The notes under the pieces are model-generated. The model searched no databases, had not been told where the DNA came from, and was given only the letters and a program-made list of their open reading frames with translations. 64,000 nt of DNA from Sphingobium arseniciresistens (GTDB taxonomy: Bacteria > Pseudomonadota > Alphaproteobacteria > Sphingomonadales > Sphingomonadaceae): positions 1 through 64,000 of the forward strand of contig JARFNK010000007.1 in assembly GCA_029167225.1 (NCBI GenBank), written 5' to 3'. A program made the translations under genes and the position numbers. Of this stretch, positions 1-7,855 are shown piece after piece (the stretch's first letter is position 1; every line of letters begins with the position of its first letter).

Positions 1-2
1 AC

Positions 3-95
3 GCCATATGCGACGCGCTCAAAACCATCCTCGAAAAGTTCAAGCCTACCGAATACTCAAATTACCTACGACATTCCGGATATGTGCAGGCCTGA
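3..95 (+). mobile_element. C-terminal tail of an IS630-like transposase (cut by window edge)
   Basis: An open frame runs from the window edge to a TGA at 93-95 and encodes about 30 residues ending in NYLRHSGYVQA. A short '..C/EY.NYL.HAGY..' ending after an alternating basic/hydrophobic helix is typical of the C-terminus of IS630-family DDE transposases. Only the tail is visible, so intactness and the insertion-sequence ends cannot be judged; I could not find a convincing terminal inverted repeat in the next 120 bases. Family call rests on a short stretch and could be wrong. Confidence 0.5.
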
Positions 96-267
96 TCGGA
101 TATGAGTCTAACTGGCCCCCACCCGCAGCGATGCCGCTAGAGCATCGGGGCCTAAATCAGACCTGCTCGAACTGACGGGAAAGGCAATCTCGATAAAGGA
201 CCAGATCCTCTAGGGGATGCCTCCGCGCCATGCTATACTGCGTGGAAATCGCCTTGGGAGAGGTGCC

Positions 268-1221
268 GTGCGCGCAATGTGCATTTCCGCGATGATCGCG
301 CTGGCCGGCTTTGTCGCCAGTCCCGCGGCCGCGCAGCAGGAGGCCGCCGATTCTGAGTCGGCGGTCATCCAGACCATCGCGCAGGCCGACAGCCGCATCA
401 GCATTCCGGTGAAGGTCAATGGCAGCGGACCATGGCCCTTCGTCATCGACACGGGATCGGAGCGGACGGTGATCTCCCGCGCGCTCGCCAGCCAATTGGG
501 GCTGGTGGCCGGCGGCCCCGTTACCATCCTTGCCATGTCGGGGCCTGCCGAGGTGTCGACGGTGGCTGTGCCCGACATGCGCTTTGGCGCCACGCGGATG
601 CACGACACGCAGGCGCCCGTGCTGGAAGCGGCCAATCTGGGCGCGCCGGGCCTTCTGGGGCTGGACGGGATGCGCGGCAAGCGGCTGGTGATGAATTTCC
701 GTACCGGCAAGATGACGATCACCAGCAGCCTGATGCGGGATTATACGCCCGATATCGTCTCGGTCGATGCCCGGCGGCGTGACGGGCAGCTGATCCTGCT
801 CGATTGCACCGCCAATGGCCGCAAGGTGCATGTCATCCTCGACACCGGATCGGAATATAGCATCGGCAACCGCGCGCTGATGGAACAACTGGCGCGCACG
901 CGTCCTTCGGCGATGCTGGGCTCGGCGCAGATCATCAGTGTCACCGGCGAGGCGCTGGACGGGCAATGGGGGGTGCTCGACCGCATCACCATGGGCAAGG
1001 TCGCGCTGAGCAGCCTGCCGGTGATGTTCACCGATGGCGGGCCTTTTGCCGTGCTGGGGCTTGAAGATCGGCCGGCGCTGCTGCTCGGCGTCAAGGCGCT
1101 GCGCCAGTTCGATCGCGTCGCGATCGACTTCGGCCGCCGCCGCGTCGATTTCCTGCTGCCGGACCAGAGCATGTTGCAGCGCTTTCGTATCGCGTCGGCC
1201 GGGACGATCGCTGCCTTCTGA
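268..1221 (+). CDS. Periplasmic retropepsin-like aspartyl protease
   Basis: Product of about 317 residues with two aspartyl-protease-like motifs: FVIDTGSERTVIS early in the protein and VILDTGSEYSIGN about 135 residues later, each the D-T-G-S active-site signature followed by a hydrophobic strand. Two such half-domains in one chain resemble pepsin-like duplicated folds or tandem retropepsin (gag-asp-protease-like) domains. I chose the GTG at 268 because GGGAGAGG lies 6 bases upstream and it begins a clean Sec signal peptide ending ASPAAAQQ; an in-frame ATG at 217 would add 17 basic residues before it. No operon partner: the next gene is convergent. Substrate unknown. Confidence 0.75.
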   Translation: MRAMCISAMIALAGFVASPAAAQQEAADSESAVIQTIAQADSRISIPVKVNGSGPWPFVIDTGSERTVISRALASQLGLVAGGPVTILAMSGPAEVSTVAVPDMRFGATRMHDTQAPVLEAANLGAPGLLGLDGMRGKRLVMNFRTGKMTITSSLMRDYTPDIVSVDARRRDGQLILLDCTANGRKVHVILDTGSEYSIGNRALMEQLARTRPSAMLGSAQIISVTGEALDGQWGVLDRITMGKVALSSLPVMFTDGGPFAVLGLEDRPALLLGVKALRQFDRVAIDFGRRRVDFLLPDQSMLQRFRIASAGTIAAF

Positions 1222-1372
1222 ATGGGTCCAGGGCCAATCGACATTCAGCCCATACGGGCCTGCAAATGGCGATTTCCCGCGTTTCCGGTGCTCACTTGCC
1301 TTGAGCACGCTGCGCGCCGAGGCACGTCAAATCACCATTTTCGGCTCCATCTGAACTGAATGACGATCGGTC

Positions 1373-2275
1373 CTAAGGCAGGCGCCACTCGCCCGTGCCG
1401 TTGCACTGGGCGACATGGGCTTCATGTGCATCTGCGCTCACCGGCCATCCGCATGCCTGGCAGGTCACATGATCGCCCGGCTGCAAGCCATGGCCCACCG
1501 AAACCCGCTCGTCGAACACGAAGCAGCCGCCCTGCCACAGGCTCTGTTCGGCCGGCACCTGTTCCAGATAGCGCAGGATGCCGCCGTTCAGATGATGGAC
1601 ATCCTCAAAGCCCCGGCCGCGCACATAGGCGGTCGCCTTTTCGCAGCGGATGCCGCCGGTGCAGAACATGGCGATGCGCGGGGACTTGCCCTCGCGTGTC
1701 CAGCCTTCCGCCTGCGCATCGAACCAGGCGGGAAAATCGCGGAAGGTGGTGGTGGCCGGGTCGATCGCACGCGCGAAACTGCCGATCGCCACTTCATAAT
1801 TGTTGCGGGTGTCGATGACGATCGTGTCGGGATCCGCGATCAGGGCGTTCCAGTCCTCCGGCTCGACGCGAATGCCGGCGCCGGCCACCGGATCGATCTC
1901 GGGCACGCCCATGGTCACGATCTCGCGCTTCAGCCGTACCTTCATCTTGCCGAAGGGCATGGTCGCGGCCTGCGCATATTTGACGTCCATCGCCGCGCAA
2001 TCGGGCAGGGTGCGCAGATGGGCGATCACGGTTGCGATGCCCTCGGCAGGGCCTGCGATCGTGCCATTGATCCCCTCATGCGCGAGCAGCAGCGTGCCGC
2101 GAATGCCCTGCGCCGCGCACAAGGCGAGCAGGGGCGCACGCAGCGCGGCATGATCCTCCAGCGTGGTGAAGCGATAGAGGGCGGCCACCGTCAGCGGCCC
2201 TGTGTCTGCGGCTGTGTCTGCGGTTGTGTCTGCAGCGGTGTGTGCGATGGAATCATGTGGGGCAATTTCGGCCAT
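1373..2275 (-). CDS. trhO: tRNA 5-hydroxyuridine synthase TrhO (rhodanese domain)
   Basis: A 300-residue protein of the UPF0176/YceA family, now known as TrhO, which makes 5-hydroxyuridine at the wobble base U34 of some tRNAs. It has an N-terminal ferredoxin-like part, a central rhodanese domain (TIVIDTRNNYEVAIGSF), and the catalytic-loop motif MFCTGGIRCEKA with its conserved cysteine, then a Cys-rich C-terminus (CQACGWPVS). The first 25 residues are an Ala-Asp-Thr-rich extension encoded by a 12-bp tandem repeat. Divergent from pdeM; the start lies 6 bases after a -10 like hexamer, so the mRNA is probably leaderless. Confidence 0.88.
   Translation of the reverse strand: MAEIAPHDSIAHTAADTTADTAADTGPLTVAALYRFTTLEDHAALRAPLLALCAAQGIRGTLLLAHEGINGTIAGPAEGIATVIAHLRTLPDCAAMDVKYAQAATMPFGKMKVRLKREIVTMGVPEIDPVAGAGIRVEPEDWNALIADPDTIVIDTRNNYEVAIGSFARAIDPATTTFRDFPAWFDAQAEGWTREGKSPRIAMFCTGGIRCEKATAYVRGRGFEDVHHLNGGILRYLEQVPAEQSLWQGGCFVFDERVSVGHGLQPGDHVTCQACGWPVSADAHEAHVAQCNGTGEWRLP
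2201..2236 (+). repeat. 12-bp tandem repeat, three copies, inside trhO
   Basis: Three consecutive 12-base units close to TGTGTCTGCGGC (2201-2212, 2213-2224, 2225-2236) followed by a decayed fourth. Because 12 is a multiple of three, copy-number change would only lengthen or shorten the Ala-Asp-Thr-rich N-terminal extension of TrhO. Confidence 0.85.
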
Positions 2276-2281
2276 GGCGGC

Positions 2282-2333
2282 GCTATAGAAGCGTTGGCAC
2301 GCGGTTGAAAGCCCGCGCGCACCGGTGCATAGG
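2282..2333. promoter_or_regulatory. Back-to-back trhO / pdeM promoters sharing one -35 hexamer
   Basis: TTGAAA at 2305-2310 reads TTTCAA on the other strand. On the plus strand a 17-base spacer leads to CATAGG (2328-2333), and 6 bases later comes the ATG of pdeM at 2340. On the minus strand a 17-base spacer leads to TATAGC (2287-2282), and 6 bases later the ATG of trhO at 2275. The geometry is exactly symmetrical and predicts leaderless transcripts for both genes. This is read directly from spacing; transcription starts are inferred. Confidence 0.55.
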
Positions 2334-2339
2334 CAGGGG

Positions 2340-3062
2340 ATGGTTCCCCTTTCGTTCGGCCAGCATGAATTCCTCGCATATGGGCAGGCGGCGTTGTTCT
2401 GGCCCGCCCGGCGCGCGCTGCTGCTTGCCGACCTGCATTTCGAGAAGGCAAGCTGGTTCGCGCGGCTTGGCCAGCACCTGCCGCCCTATGACAGCCGGGC
2501 GACGCTGGACGCCGTCGTCGCGCTGGTGGAGCAGACGGGCGCGGGCGAGCTGTGGTGCCTGGGTGACAGCTTTCACGACATGGCGGGCGCGGCGCGCATG
2601 GACGCGGAAACGCGCGGCCGGCTGCGCGGATTGACCGATCGCCTGGACTGGCACTGGATCACGGGCAATCATGACATTGGTTTGCAGCAAGGGGGCCTGC
2701 ATGACCGCGAGATCTCTCCCGATGCACAGGCGATGATCGGCGGCACGGTGCTGCCCGAAGCGGTGGTGGAGGGCATCGTGCTGCGGCATGAGGCGGACCC
2801 GGCCGAGACGCGCCCGGAAATCTCCGGCCATTTCCATCCCAAGCTGCGCCTGTCGCTGCGGGGGCGCCATGTGTCGCGCCGCTGTTTCGTGCGGACGCCC
2901 CGGAAACTGCTGATGCCGGCCTTCGGCGCGCTGACCGGCGGGCTCGATGCGGGCGCGCCGGCGATTCGCGACGCAACCGGCGCGGGGGTAGGGGCGTTGG
3001 TGGAAGCATTGGTGCCTGTGGAAAGCCGGCTGCTGCGCTTTCCCTTAACGCCTCGCTGCTAA
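2340..3062 (+). CDS. pdeM: Metallophosphoesterase PdeM-like (ligase-associated DNA repair endonuclease family)
   Basis: A 240-residue calcineurin-like phosphoesterase with the metal-binding blocks in order: LLLADLHFEKASWFAR near the N-terminus, LGDSFHD, ITGNHD, and ISGHFHPKL. The 'LADLHFEKAS' block followed by LPPYDSRATL is characteristic of the PdeM family, often found beside DNA ligase and helicase Lhr genes; here it stands alone. I chose ATG 2340 because a -35/-10 pair places transcription start at that base; GTG 2325 is an in-frame alternative. C-terminus ends in a proline/arginine-rich tail. Function in DNA damage response is from the family name only. Confidence 0.82.
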   Translation: MVPLSFGQHEFLAYGQAALFWPARRALLLADLHFEKASWFARLGQHLPPYDSRATLDAVVALVEQTGAGELWCLGDSFHDMAGAARMDAETRGRLRGLTDRLDWHWITGNHDIGLQQGGLHDREISPDAQAMIGGTVLPEAVVEGIVLRHEADPAETRPEISGHFHPKLRLSLRGRHVSRRCFVRTPRKLLMPAFGALTGGLDAGAPAIRDATGAGVGALVEALVPVESRLLRFPLTPRC

Positions 3063-3211
3063 CAGGAAAGACGGGTCTGCCCGCCATGCCGTATCGGCAT
3101 GCTGCACCCGTCCACCATACCGATCATTGCAGAAATGTCTCTATGCCCCGCAAATTGGCGCAATGCTTGCCATACCCGAATCAAGCAGATACTGTCCGAC
3201 CCAATGAACGA

Positions 3212-3229
3212 CGCGACAAAATAGTCGCG
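3212..3229 (+). promoter_or_regulatory. Short perfect inverted repeat in TonB receptor leader
   Basis: CGCGAC-AAAATA-GTCGCG forms a 6-bp perfect dyad just upstream of the ribosome-binding site AGGAGAGG (3234-3241) of the TonB-dependent receptor. It may be an operator or a translation-modulating hairpin; there is no further evidence. Confidence 0.35.
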
Positions 3230-3249
3230 CATCAGGAGAGGACATCATC

Positions 3250-6066
3250 ATGATTCCAGGTCGCTGGCTGCTTTCCGCCTGCGTGGCCCCCCTTGCCATC
3301 GCTATCTCCTTTCACGCGCACGCCCAGGATGTCGCGCCGCCCGCCCCGGAGGCGGAGGCGTCCCAGGATGAAGGTGCAATGGGGGACATCATCGTCACCG
3401 CCACCCGGCGCGCCAGCCCTTTGTCGGACGTGCCGATCGCAGTCTCCGCCGTCACCGCCCAGTCGCTGCAGAACAGCGGCGCCAACGACATCCGCCAGCT
3501 CAACCAGCTTGCGCCCTCGCTGCTCGTCTCCTCGACCGGGACGGAGGCGAACGGATCGGCGCGCATTCGCGGCATCGGCACGGTGGGCGACAATCCGGGG
3601 CTTGAAAGCTCGGTCGCGGTGTTCATCGACGGCGTTTATCGCTCGCGCACCGGCGCGGGCCTGACCGACCTTGGCGAGATCGAGCGGGTGGAGGTGTTGC
3701 GCGGGCCGCAGGGCACGCTCTTCGGTCGCAATGCCTCGGCGGGCCTGCTCAACATCGTCAGCAGAGCGCCGGAGTTCACCTTTCACGCCAAGGGCGACGT
3801 CACCTATGGCAATTATGACGCCTGGCGTGTCGCGGGCCGCGTGACCGGTCCGATCACCGAAAGCCTGGCGCTTGCGCTCGACGGCGTATTGTCGAAGCGC
3901 GACGGTTTCTACAAGCTGATCGACGCCAGCGGCGCGAAGGTGGGCGATACCAATGATCGCGACCGCTATTTCCTGCGCGGGCAGGCGCTGTTCCAGCCCA
4001 GCGATGCGCTCTCCGTCCGCATCATCGGTGATTATACGCACCGCGACGAAAGCTGCTGCGGCGCGGCCTATATCGAAACGACGGAGCGCCGTCCCGCAAC
4101 CGGTGGCGGCTATACCACCGCGCCGTTCAACCGCATCACCACAATCTTGCAGGCGCAGGGCGGCCCGATCCCGGCCGATCCCTTCTCCCGCGATCTTTCG
4201 ATCACGCCTGGCCGCGAATATGCCAGCAAGCTCAAGGACTGGGGCGTTTCCGGTGAGATCAATTATGATTTCGGCGGCGCGAAGCTGACCAGCATCACCG
4301 CCTATCGCGACTATAAGTCCCGCGACTATGGCGATTATGACTATAACCGTGCGGACCTGCTCTATCGCGATCCGGGCACCTTCCGCCAGTTCAAGACCTT
4401 CACGCAGGAATTGCGGCTACAGGGTTCGGCCTTTGGCGACGCGCTCGACTGGCTGGTGGGCGGCTATTATGCCGATGAGAAGCTGACCTTGCGCGACAAT
4501 ATCCGCTTCGGCGCGGACTATGGCCGCTTCGCTGCCTGCCGCCTGATGGCGGGCTCCAGCGTCAACAGCAACCTCAGCCCGGCGCAGCTTGCCGCCTGCG
4601 CCAATGGCACCGCGACCGGCGCGCTCATCACCGGCACGCAGGCGCAGCTCAACGCTGGCCTCAACGCGGCCTTCCTGCAGGCGGGGCTGCCCGCCGGCAC
4701 GGCGGCGGCGCAGGCAGGCGCGATCTCGACCGGGCTCGGCAACGGGTTGCGCGCGCTGTCGGCAATCCCCTCGGGCACGGGCGACACCAATTCGCTCTAT
4801 TATCAGAAGAGCAAGAACTGGGCGCTGTTCACCCATAATATCGTGCATCTGACCAACCGGCTCGATCTGACCCTGGGCCTGCGCTACACCCATGAAAGCA
4901 AGCGCTTCTCGGCGGATCTCAACAACAACAACGCCACCTGCGCCGCGCTGCAGGCGAGCGCGCTACGCTCCATCGCGACCAATCCGGCGCTCGGCTCCGC
5001 GCAGGCGCTGGCCGGCGGCATCCTGACGCTGGGCTGTCTTGGCAACAGCAGCACCGGCCTCAACGCCCTCGACCTCAACGACAAGATCAGCAATGGTGAG
5101 TTCTCCGGCACGGCCGTCCTCTCCTGGAAGCCGGTCGACAGCCTGCTCGTCTATGGCAGCTATTCGCGCGGCTATAAGGCTGGCGGCTACAATCTCGATC
5201 GCTTCCAGCTGGGCACGACCGGGCTCAATCCGGTGCCGGCGGTGTTTTCTCCGCGCAGCGATGCCGACGTCACCTCGCTGCGCTTTGCGGCGGAAACCGT
5301 GGACGCCTTTGAAGTGGGCCTCAAATACAGCCAGCCGCATTGGGGCGCGAATGTCGCGGCCTTCCGCCAGGAGTTCACCAACTTCCAGCTCAATACCTTC
5401 AACGGCACCAGCTTCATCGTCCAGAACATCAATGGCTGCGACGGGACGCTCAGCGCCACCCGCACCTGCGCCAAGGGCGATGTTGCCCCCGGCCTCATCA
5501 CCCAGGGCGTGGAGCTGGAACTCAATGCCTCGCCGATCCGCAATGTCCGCGTGACCGGTGGCCTTACCTATACCGATGCGAAATTCGCCAACCGGCTGGT
5601 GGGCAGCAGCAACGGATCGGTGCCGCTGGACAGCGCGCTCTTCCTGCTGCCAGGCGCGACCAATTCCAACGCGCCGAAATTCGTGACGACGGCCAGCCTG
5701 TCATGGACGCCGGACATCGGCGGCAGCGGGCTTTCCGGCCTGTTCTATATCGATGGCCGCATGACCGGGGACTATAATACGGGCTCCGACCTGTTCCCGG
5801 AAAAGAAGCAGGACGGTTACGCCATCTTCAACGCCCGCATCGGCATTCGCGGGCCGCAGCAGAAATGGGCGCTGGAATTCTGGGGCCAGAACATCTTCAA
5901 CACAGACTATACGCAGGTCTCGTTCAGCGCCCCGCTGCAGTCGAGCAGCCCGTCGACATCGACCACGGGCCAGTTCGCCCTGGGCGCGCCGATGGCGAAC
6001 CAGCTCATCACATCCTACCTGGCCGAACCCCGCACCTATGGCGTGACCCTGCGCGCCGCGTTCTGA
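3250..6066 (+). CDS. TonB-dependent outer membrane receptor
   Basis: A 938-residue receptor with a Sec signal peptide ending at AHAQDVAPP, a TonB-box-like segment GDIIVTATRR, plug domain motifs (QSLQNSGANDIRQL; RIRGIG; VFIDGVYRSRTG; RVEVLRGPQGTLFGRNASAG) and a 22-stranded-type barrel that ends in the terminal phenylalanine (TLRAAF) expected for BAM recognition. The long extracellular loops carry several closely spaced cysteine pairs (for example around residues 430-450 and 560-600) likely to form disulfides. Good RBS AGGAGAGG. Substrate cannot be told; sphingomonads have many such receptors, often for plant or aromatic compounds. A strong terminator follows. Confidence 0.93.
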   Translation: MIPGRWLLSACVAPLAIAISFHAHAQDVAPPAPEAEASQDEGAMGDIIVTATRRASPLSDVPIAVSAVTAQSLQNSGANDIRQLNQLAPSLLVSSTGTEANGSARIRGIGTVGDNPGLESSVAVFIDGVYRSRTGAGLTDLGEIERVEVLRGPQGTLFGRNASAGLLNIVSRAPEFTFHAKGDVTYGNYDAWRVAGRVTGPITESLALALDGVLSKRDGFYKLIDASGAKVGDTNDRDRYFLRGQALFQPSDALSVRIIGDYTHRDESCCGAAYIETTERRPATGGGYTTAPFNRITTILQAQGGPIPADPFSRDLSITPGREYASKLKDWGVSGEINYDFGGAKLTSITAYRDYKSRDYGDYDYNRADLLYRDPGTFRQFKTFTQELRLQGSAFGDALDWLVGGYYADEKLTLRDNIRFGADYGRFAACRLMAGSSVNSNLSPAQLAACANGTATGALITGTQAQLNAGLNAAFLQAGLPAGTAAAQAGAISTGLGNGLRALSAIPSGTGDTNSLYYQKSKNWALFTHNIVHLTNRLDLTLGLRYTHESKRFSADLNNNNATCAALQASALRSIATNPALGSAQALAGGILTLGCLGNSSTGLNALDLNDKISNGEFSGTAVLSWKPVDSLLVYGSYSRGYKAGGYNLDRFQLGTTGLNPVPAVFSPRSDADVTSLRFAAETVDAFEVGLKYSQPHWGANVAAFRQEFTNFQLNTFNGTSFIVQNINGCDGTLSATRTCAKGDVAPGLITQGVELELNASPIRNVRVTGGLTYTDAKFANRLVGSSNGSVPLDSALFLLPGATNSNAPKFVTTASLSWTPDIGGSGLSGLFYIDGRMTGDYNTGSDLFPEKKQDGYAIFNARIGIRGPQQKWALEFWGQNIFNTDYTQVSFSAPLQSSSPSTSTTGQFALGAPMANQLITSYLAEPRTYGVTLRAAF

Positions 6067-6085
6067 ACGGGATAAGGGGGAGGGG

Positions 6086-6119
6086 AAAGGCCCGTTCCGG
6101 CAAGCCGGGGCGGGCCTTT
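6086..6119 (+). terminator. Terminator of TonB receptor gene
   Basis: AAAGGCCCGTTCCGG - CAAG - CCGGGGCGGGCCTTT forms a 15-bp stem with two G-U pairs and a tetraloop, starting 20 bases after the receptor stop codon. The A/T flanks give an intrinsic-terminator shape on both strands, though the T-run is short. Confidence 0.75.
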
Positions 6120-6192
6120 CACTTGTCCGGGTGCCTTTGGGAGGGACCGGCATTCGGCCCAATGGGTAAAAAGGCTTGATGCTCCCATTTTT

Positions 6193-6266
6193 GTGTTCCT
6201 GCGAAGGCAGGAACCCAGTGTGAGGGGACGCTGCGCCATCCTGGGTTCCTGCCTTCGCAGGAACAC
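6193..6266. repeat. REP-like element: perfect 26-bp inverted repeat
   Basis: The arm at 6193-6218 is the exact reverse complement of 6241-6266, separated by 22 bases. Each arm is itself a small hairpin (GTTCCTGC-GAAG-GCAGGAAC), so the element can fold as one long stem or two separate hairpins. Lies between the TonB receptor terminator and the convergent yggS. A related but distinct element is at 7692-7782. Confidence 0.85.
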
Positions 6267-6329
6267 GTGGAAGAACGATATCAACGCGTCCTAAACCTTG
6301 GCCCCATCTGGGGCGTCAGTTCCCGCCCG

Positions 6330-7028
6330 TCAATCCGCCGGCGTGAAGGCGGGGCGTGTACCGAATAGCGCCGTGCCCACGCGCACATGGGTCGCGCCGA
6401 TCATCACTGCCGTCTCATAATCGCCCGACATGCCCATGGAGAGGCCGGTCAGCCCCTCTTCCCGCGCCATCTTGGCGAGCAGCGCGAAATACGGTGCGGG
6501 CTCCACGTCGGCGGGGGGCACGCACATCAGCCCGGCGAGCGGCACATCGGCGTCGCGGGCTGAGGCGATGAGCGCGGGGACGTCTGCGATGGCGCAGCCG
6601 CCCTTCTGCTCTTCCGCGCCGATATTGACCTGGACGAAACAGGGCACGTGCCGCCCCGTTGCGTCCATCGCCTTCGCCAGCGCGGTCAGCAGCGAGGGAC
6701 GATCGAGGCTGTGGATAACGTCGAACAGCGCGACCGCCTCGGCCGCCTTGTTCGATTGCAGCTGGCCGACCAGATGCAGCGCGATATCGGGATGGGCGTC
6801 CCTGAGCGCCGGCCATTTGCCCTGCGCCTCCTGCACCCGGTTCTCGCCGAACAGCCGCTGGCCAGCGTCGATCAGCGGCGCGATGGCGGCGGCATCATGC
6901 GTTTTCGATATCGCAATCAGCGCGATGTCCTGCGGATCGCGGCCCGCCGCATCCGCGGCGCGCGCGATGCCCGATCTGATTGTCGCCAGCCGCTGGGCGG
7001 CGTCTTCTTGTTCCGTGCAGCCTGTCAT
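6330..7028 (-). CDS. YggS-family pyridoxal phosphate homeostasis protein
   Basis: A 232-residue PLP-binding TIM barrel of the YggS/PROSC family, which buffers free PLP and has no known catalytic reaction. Diagnostic segments: LIAISKTHDAAAIAPL with the PLP lysine, LFGENRVQEAQGKW, HLVGQLQSNKAAEAV, and LSMGMSGDYETAVMIGATHVRVGTALFG. I chose ATG 7028 because it matches the usual family start; the frame is open for another 64 codons upstream, but that stretch is arginine/alanine-rich shadow of the divergent gene. The start lies 7 bases after a TATAGC -10 element, so the message is probably leaderless. Confidence 0.9.
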   Translation of the reverse strand: MTGCTEQEDAAQRLATIRSGIARAADAAGRDPQDIALIAISKTHDAAAIAPLIDAGQRLFGENRVQEAQGKWPALRDAHPDIALHLVGQLQSNKAAEAVALFDVIHSLDRPSLLTALAKAMDATGRHVPCFVQVNIGAEEQKGGCAIADVPALIASARDADVPLAGLMCVPPADVEPAPYFALLAKMAREEGLTGLSMGMSGDYETAVMIGATHVRVGTALFGTRPAFTPAD

Positions 7029-7035
7029 GCGCGCT

Positions 7036-7064
7036 GCTATAGGCAGGGCGATGACGGGGTTCCA
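7036..7064. promoter_or_regulatory. Shared palindromic -10 element of yggS and thiE-like gene
   Basis: GCTATAGGC (7036-7044) reads as TATAGG on the plus strand and TATAGC on the minus strand. Each is followed by exactly 7 bases and then an ATG (7051 plus, 7028 minus). For yggS a -35 like TGGAAC lies 17 bases upstream (7064-7059); I see no good -35 for the plus direction. Confidence 0.45.
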
Positions 7065-7671
7065 CCGCAAATATGCTGCCACTGGGCATGGCCGGCGATC
7101 AGGCCGGGTGCGTGGCGCCGCGCGCGCGCTGCCGCGCCTCTGGCTGCTGACCGACGAGCGGATCGCGCAGGCGGCGCTGCTCGCGGCGGCGGCGCGCCTG
7201 CCGCGTGGTGCCGGCATCATCCTGCGGCACTATAGCCTGCCCGTGGCGGAGCGGCGAGCGCTCTTCAATGCGATGCGCGCGATTGCCCGACGGCGTGGCT
7301 TCATCCTGCTGCTGGCGGGATCGGCGCGCGATGCTGCGGCGTGGGGCGCCGATGGCTGGCATGGGCGCTCGCCGCGCCGCCGCGCATGGGCCGGCCGGAT
7401 GCCGCCCATCCACAGCGCGCCGGCACATGATGCCCGGGAACGCAATCGTGCGCGGGCGAGCGGCGCAGACATGGTGCTGGCCTCGCCCGTCTTCGCGACA
7501 CGCTCCCATCCCGGCGCACCAGCACTCGGCCGGGTCCGCTTCGCCCTGCTTGCGGGGCAAGCGAGGGGGATGGCGGTGATGGCGCTGGGCGGCATGAATG
7601 CGGCGCGGGGGAAACAATTGGAGGCGCTCGGCGCCCATGGCTGGGCCGCGATCGACGGGCTGGTGGGGTAG
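7051..7671 (+). CDS. Thiamine phosphate synthase-like protein (ThiE superfamily)
   Basis: A 206-residue arginine-rich protein with the ThiE/TenI fold landmarks: LPRLWLLTDERI at the start of the barrel, GIILRHY, DMVLASPVFATRSHPGAPALG (compare the GPVF-T-TK loop of ThiE) and MAVMALGGMNAARGKQLEALGAHGWAAIDG (phosphate-binding ALGGI-like segment). The central catalytic loops are short and divergent, so enzymatic activity is uncertain; TenI-like regulatory or orphan roles are possible. No TPP riboswitch is seen upstream. Divergent from yggS with only 22 bases between the starts. Confidence 0.7.
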   Translation: MTGFHRKYAATGHGRRSGRVRGAARALPRLWLLTDERIAQAALLAAAARLPRGAGIILRHYSLPVAERRALFNAMRAIARRRGFILLLAGSARDAAAWGADGWHGRSPRRRAWAGRMPPIHSAPAHDARERNRARASGADMVLASPVFATRSHPGAPALGRVRFALLAGQARGMAVMALGGMNAARGKQLEALGAHGWAAIDGLVG

Positions 7672-7691
7672 GATGCCGTCTCCCTCCGTTT

Positions 7692-7782
7692 CGTCATTCC
7701 CGCGAAGGCGGGGAGCCATCTCCCTCACCTTGTGCCTGAGGTGACGTCAGGAGATGGGTTCCCGCCTGCGCGGGAATGACGA
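7692..7782. repeat. REP-like palindrome (about 90 bp)
   Basis: GTCATTCCCGCG at 7693-7704 pairs with CGCGGGAATGAC at 7769-7780, and an inner arm (GCCATCTCC region, 7713-7723) pairs with GGAGATGGG around 7751-7758, giving a long imperfect hairpin with side hairpins. The 'GTCATTCCCGCGAAGGCGGG' type is common between genes in many alphaproteobacterial genomes. Lies between the thiE-like gene and the convergent LprI-like gene. Confidence 0.8.
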
Positions 7783-7855
7783 GGTGGGGTGAATAGATGC
7801 CCAGCAGCTTACAAGGCCGAAGTCGCGATTATTGGTCTCTGAGCGCTATCGAGGT

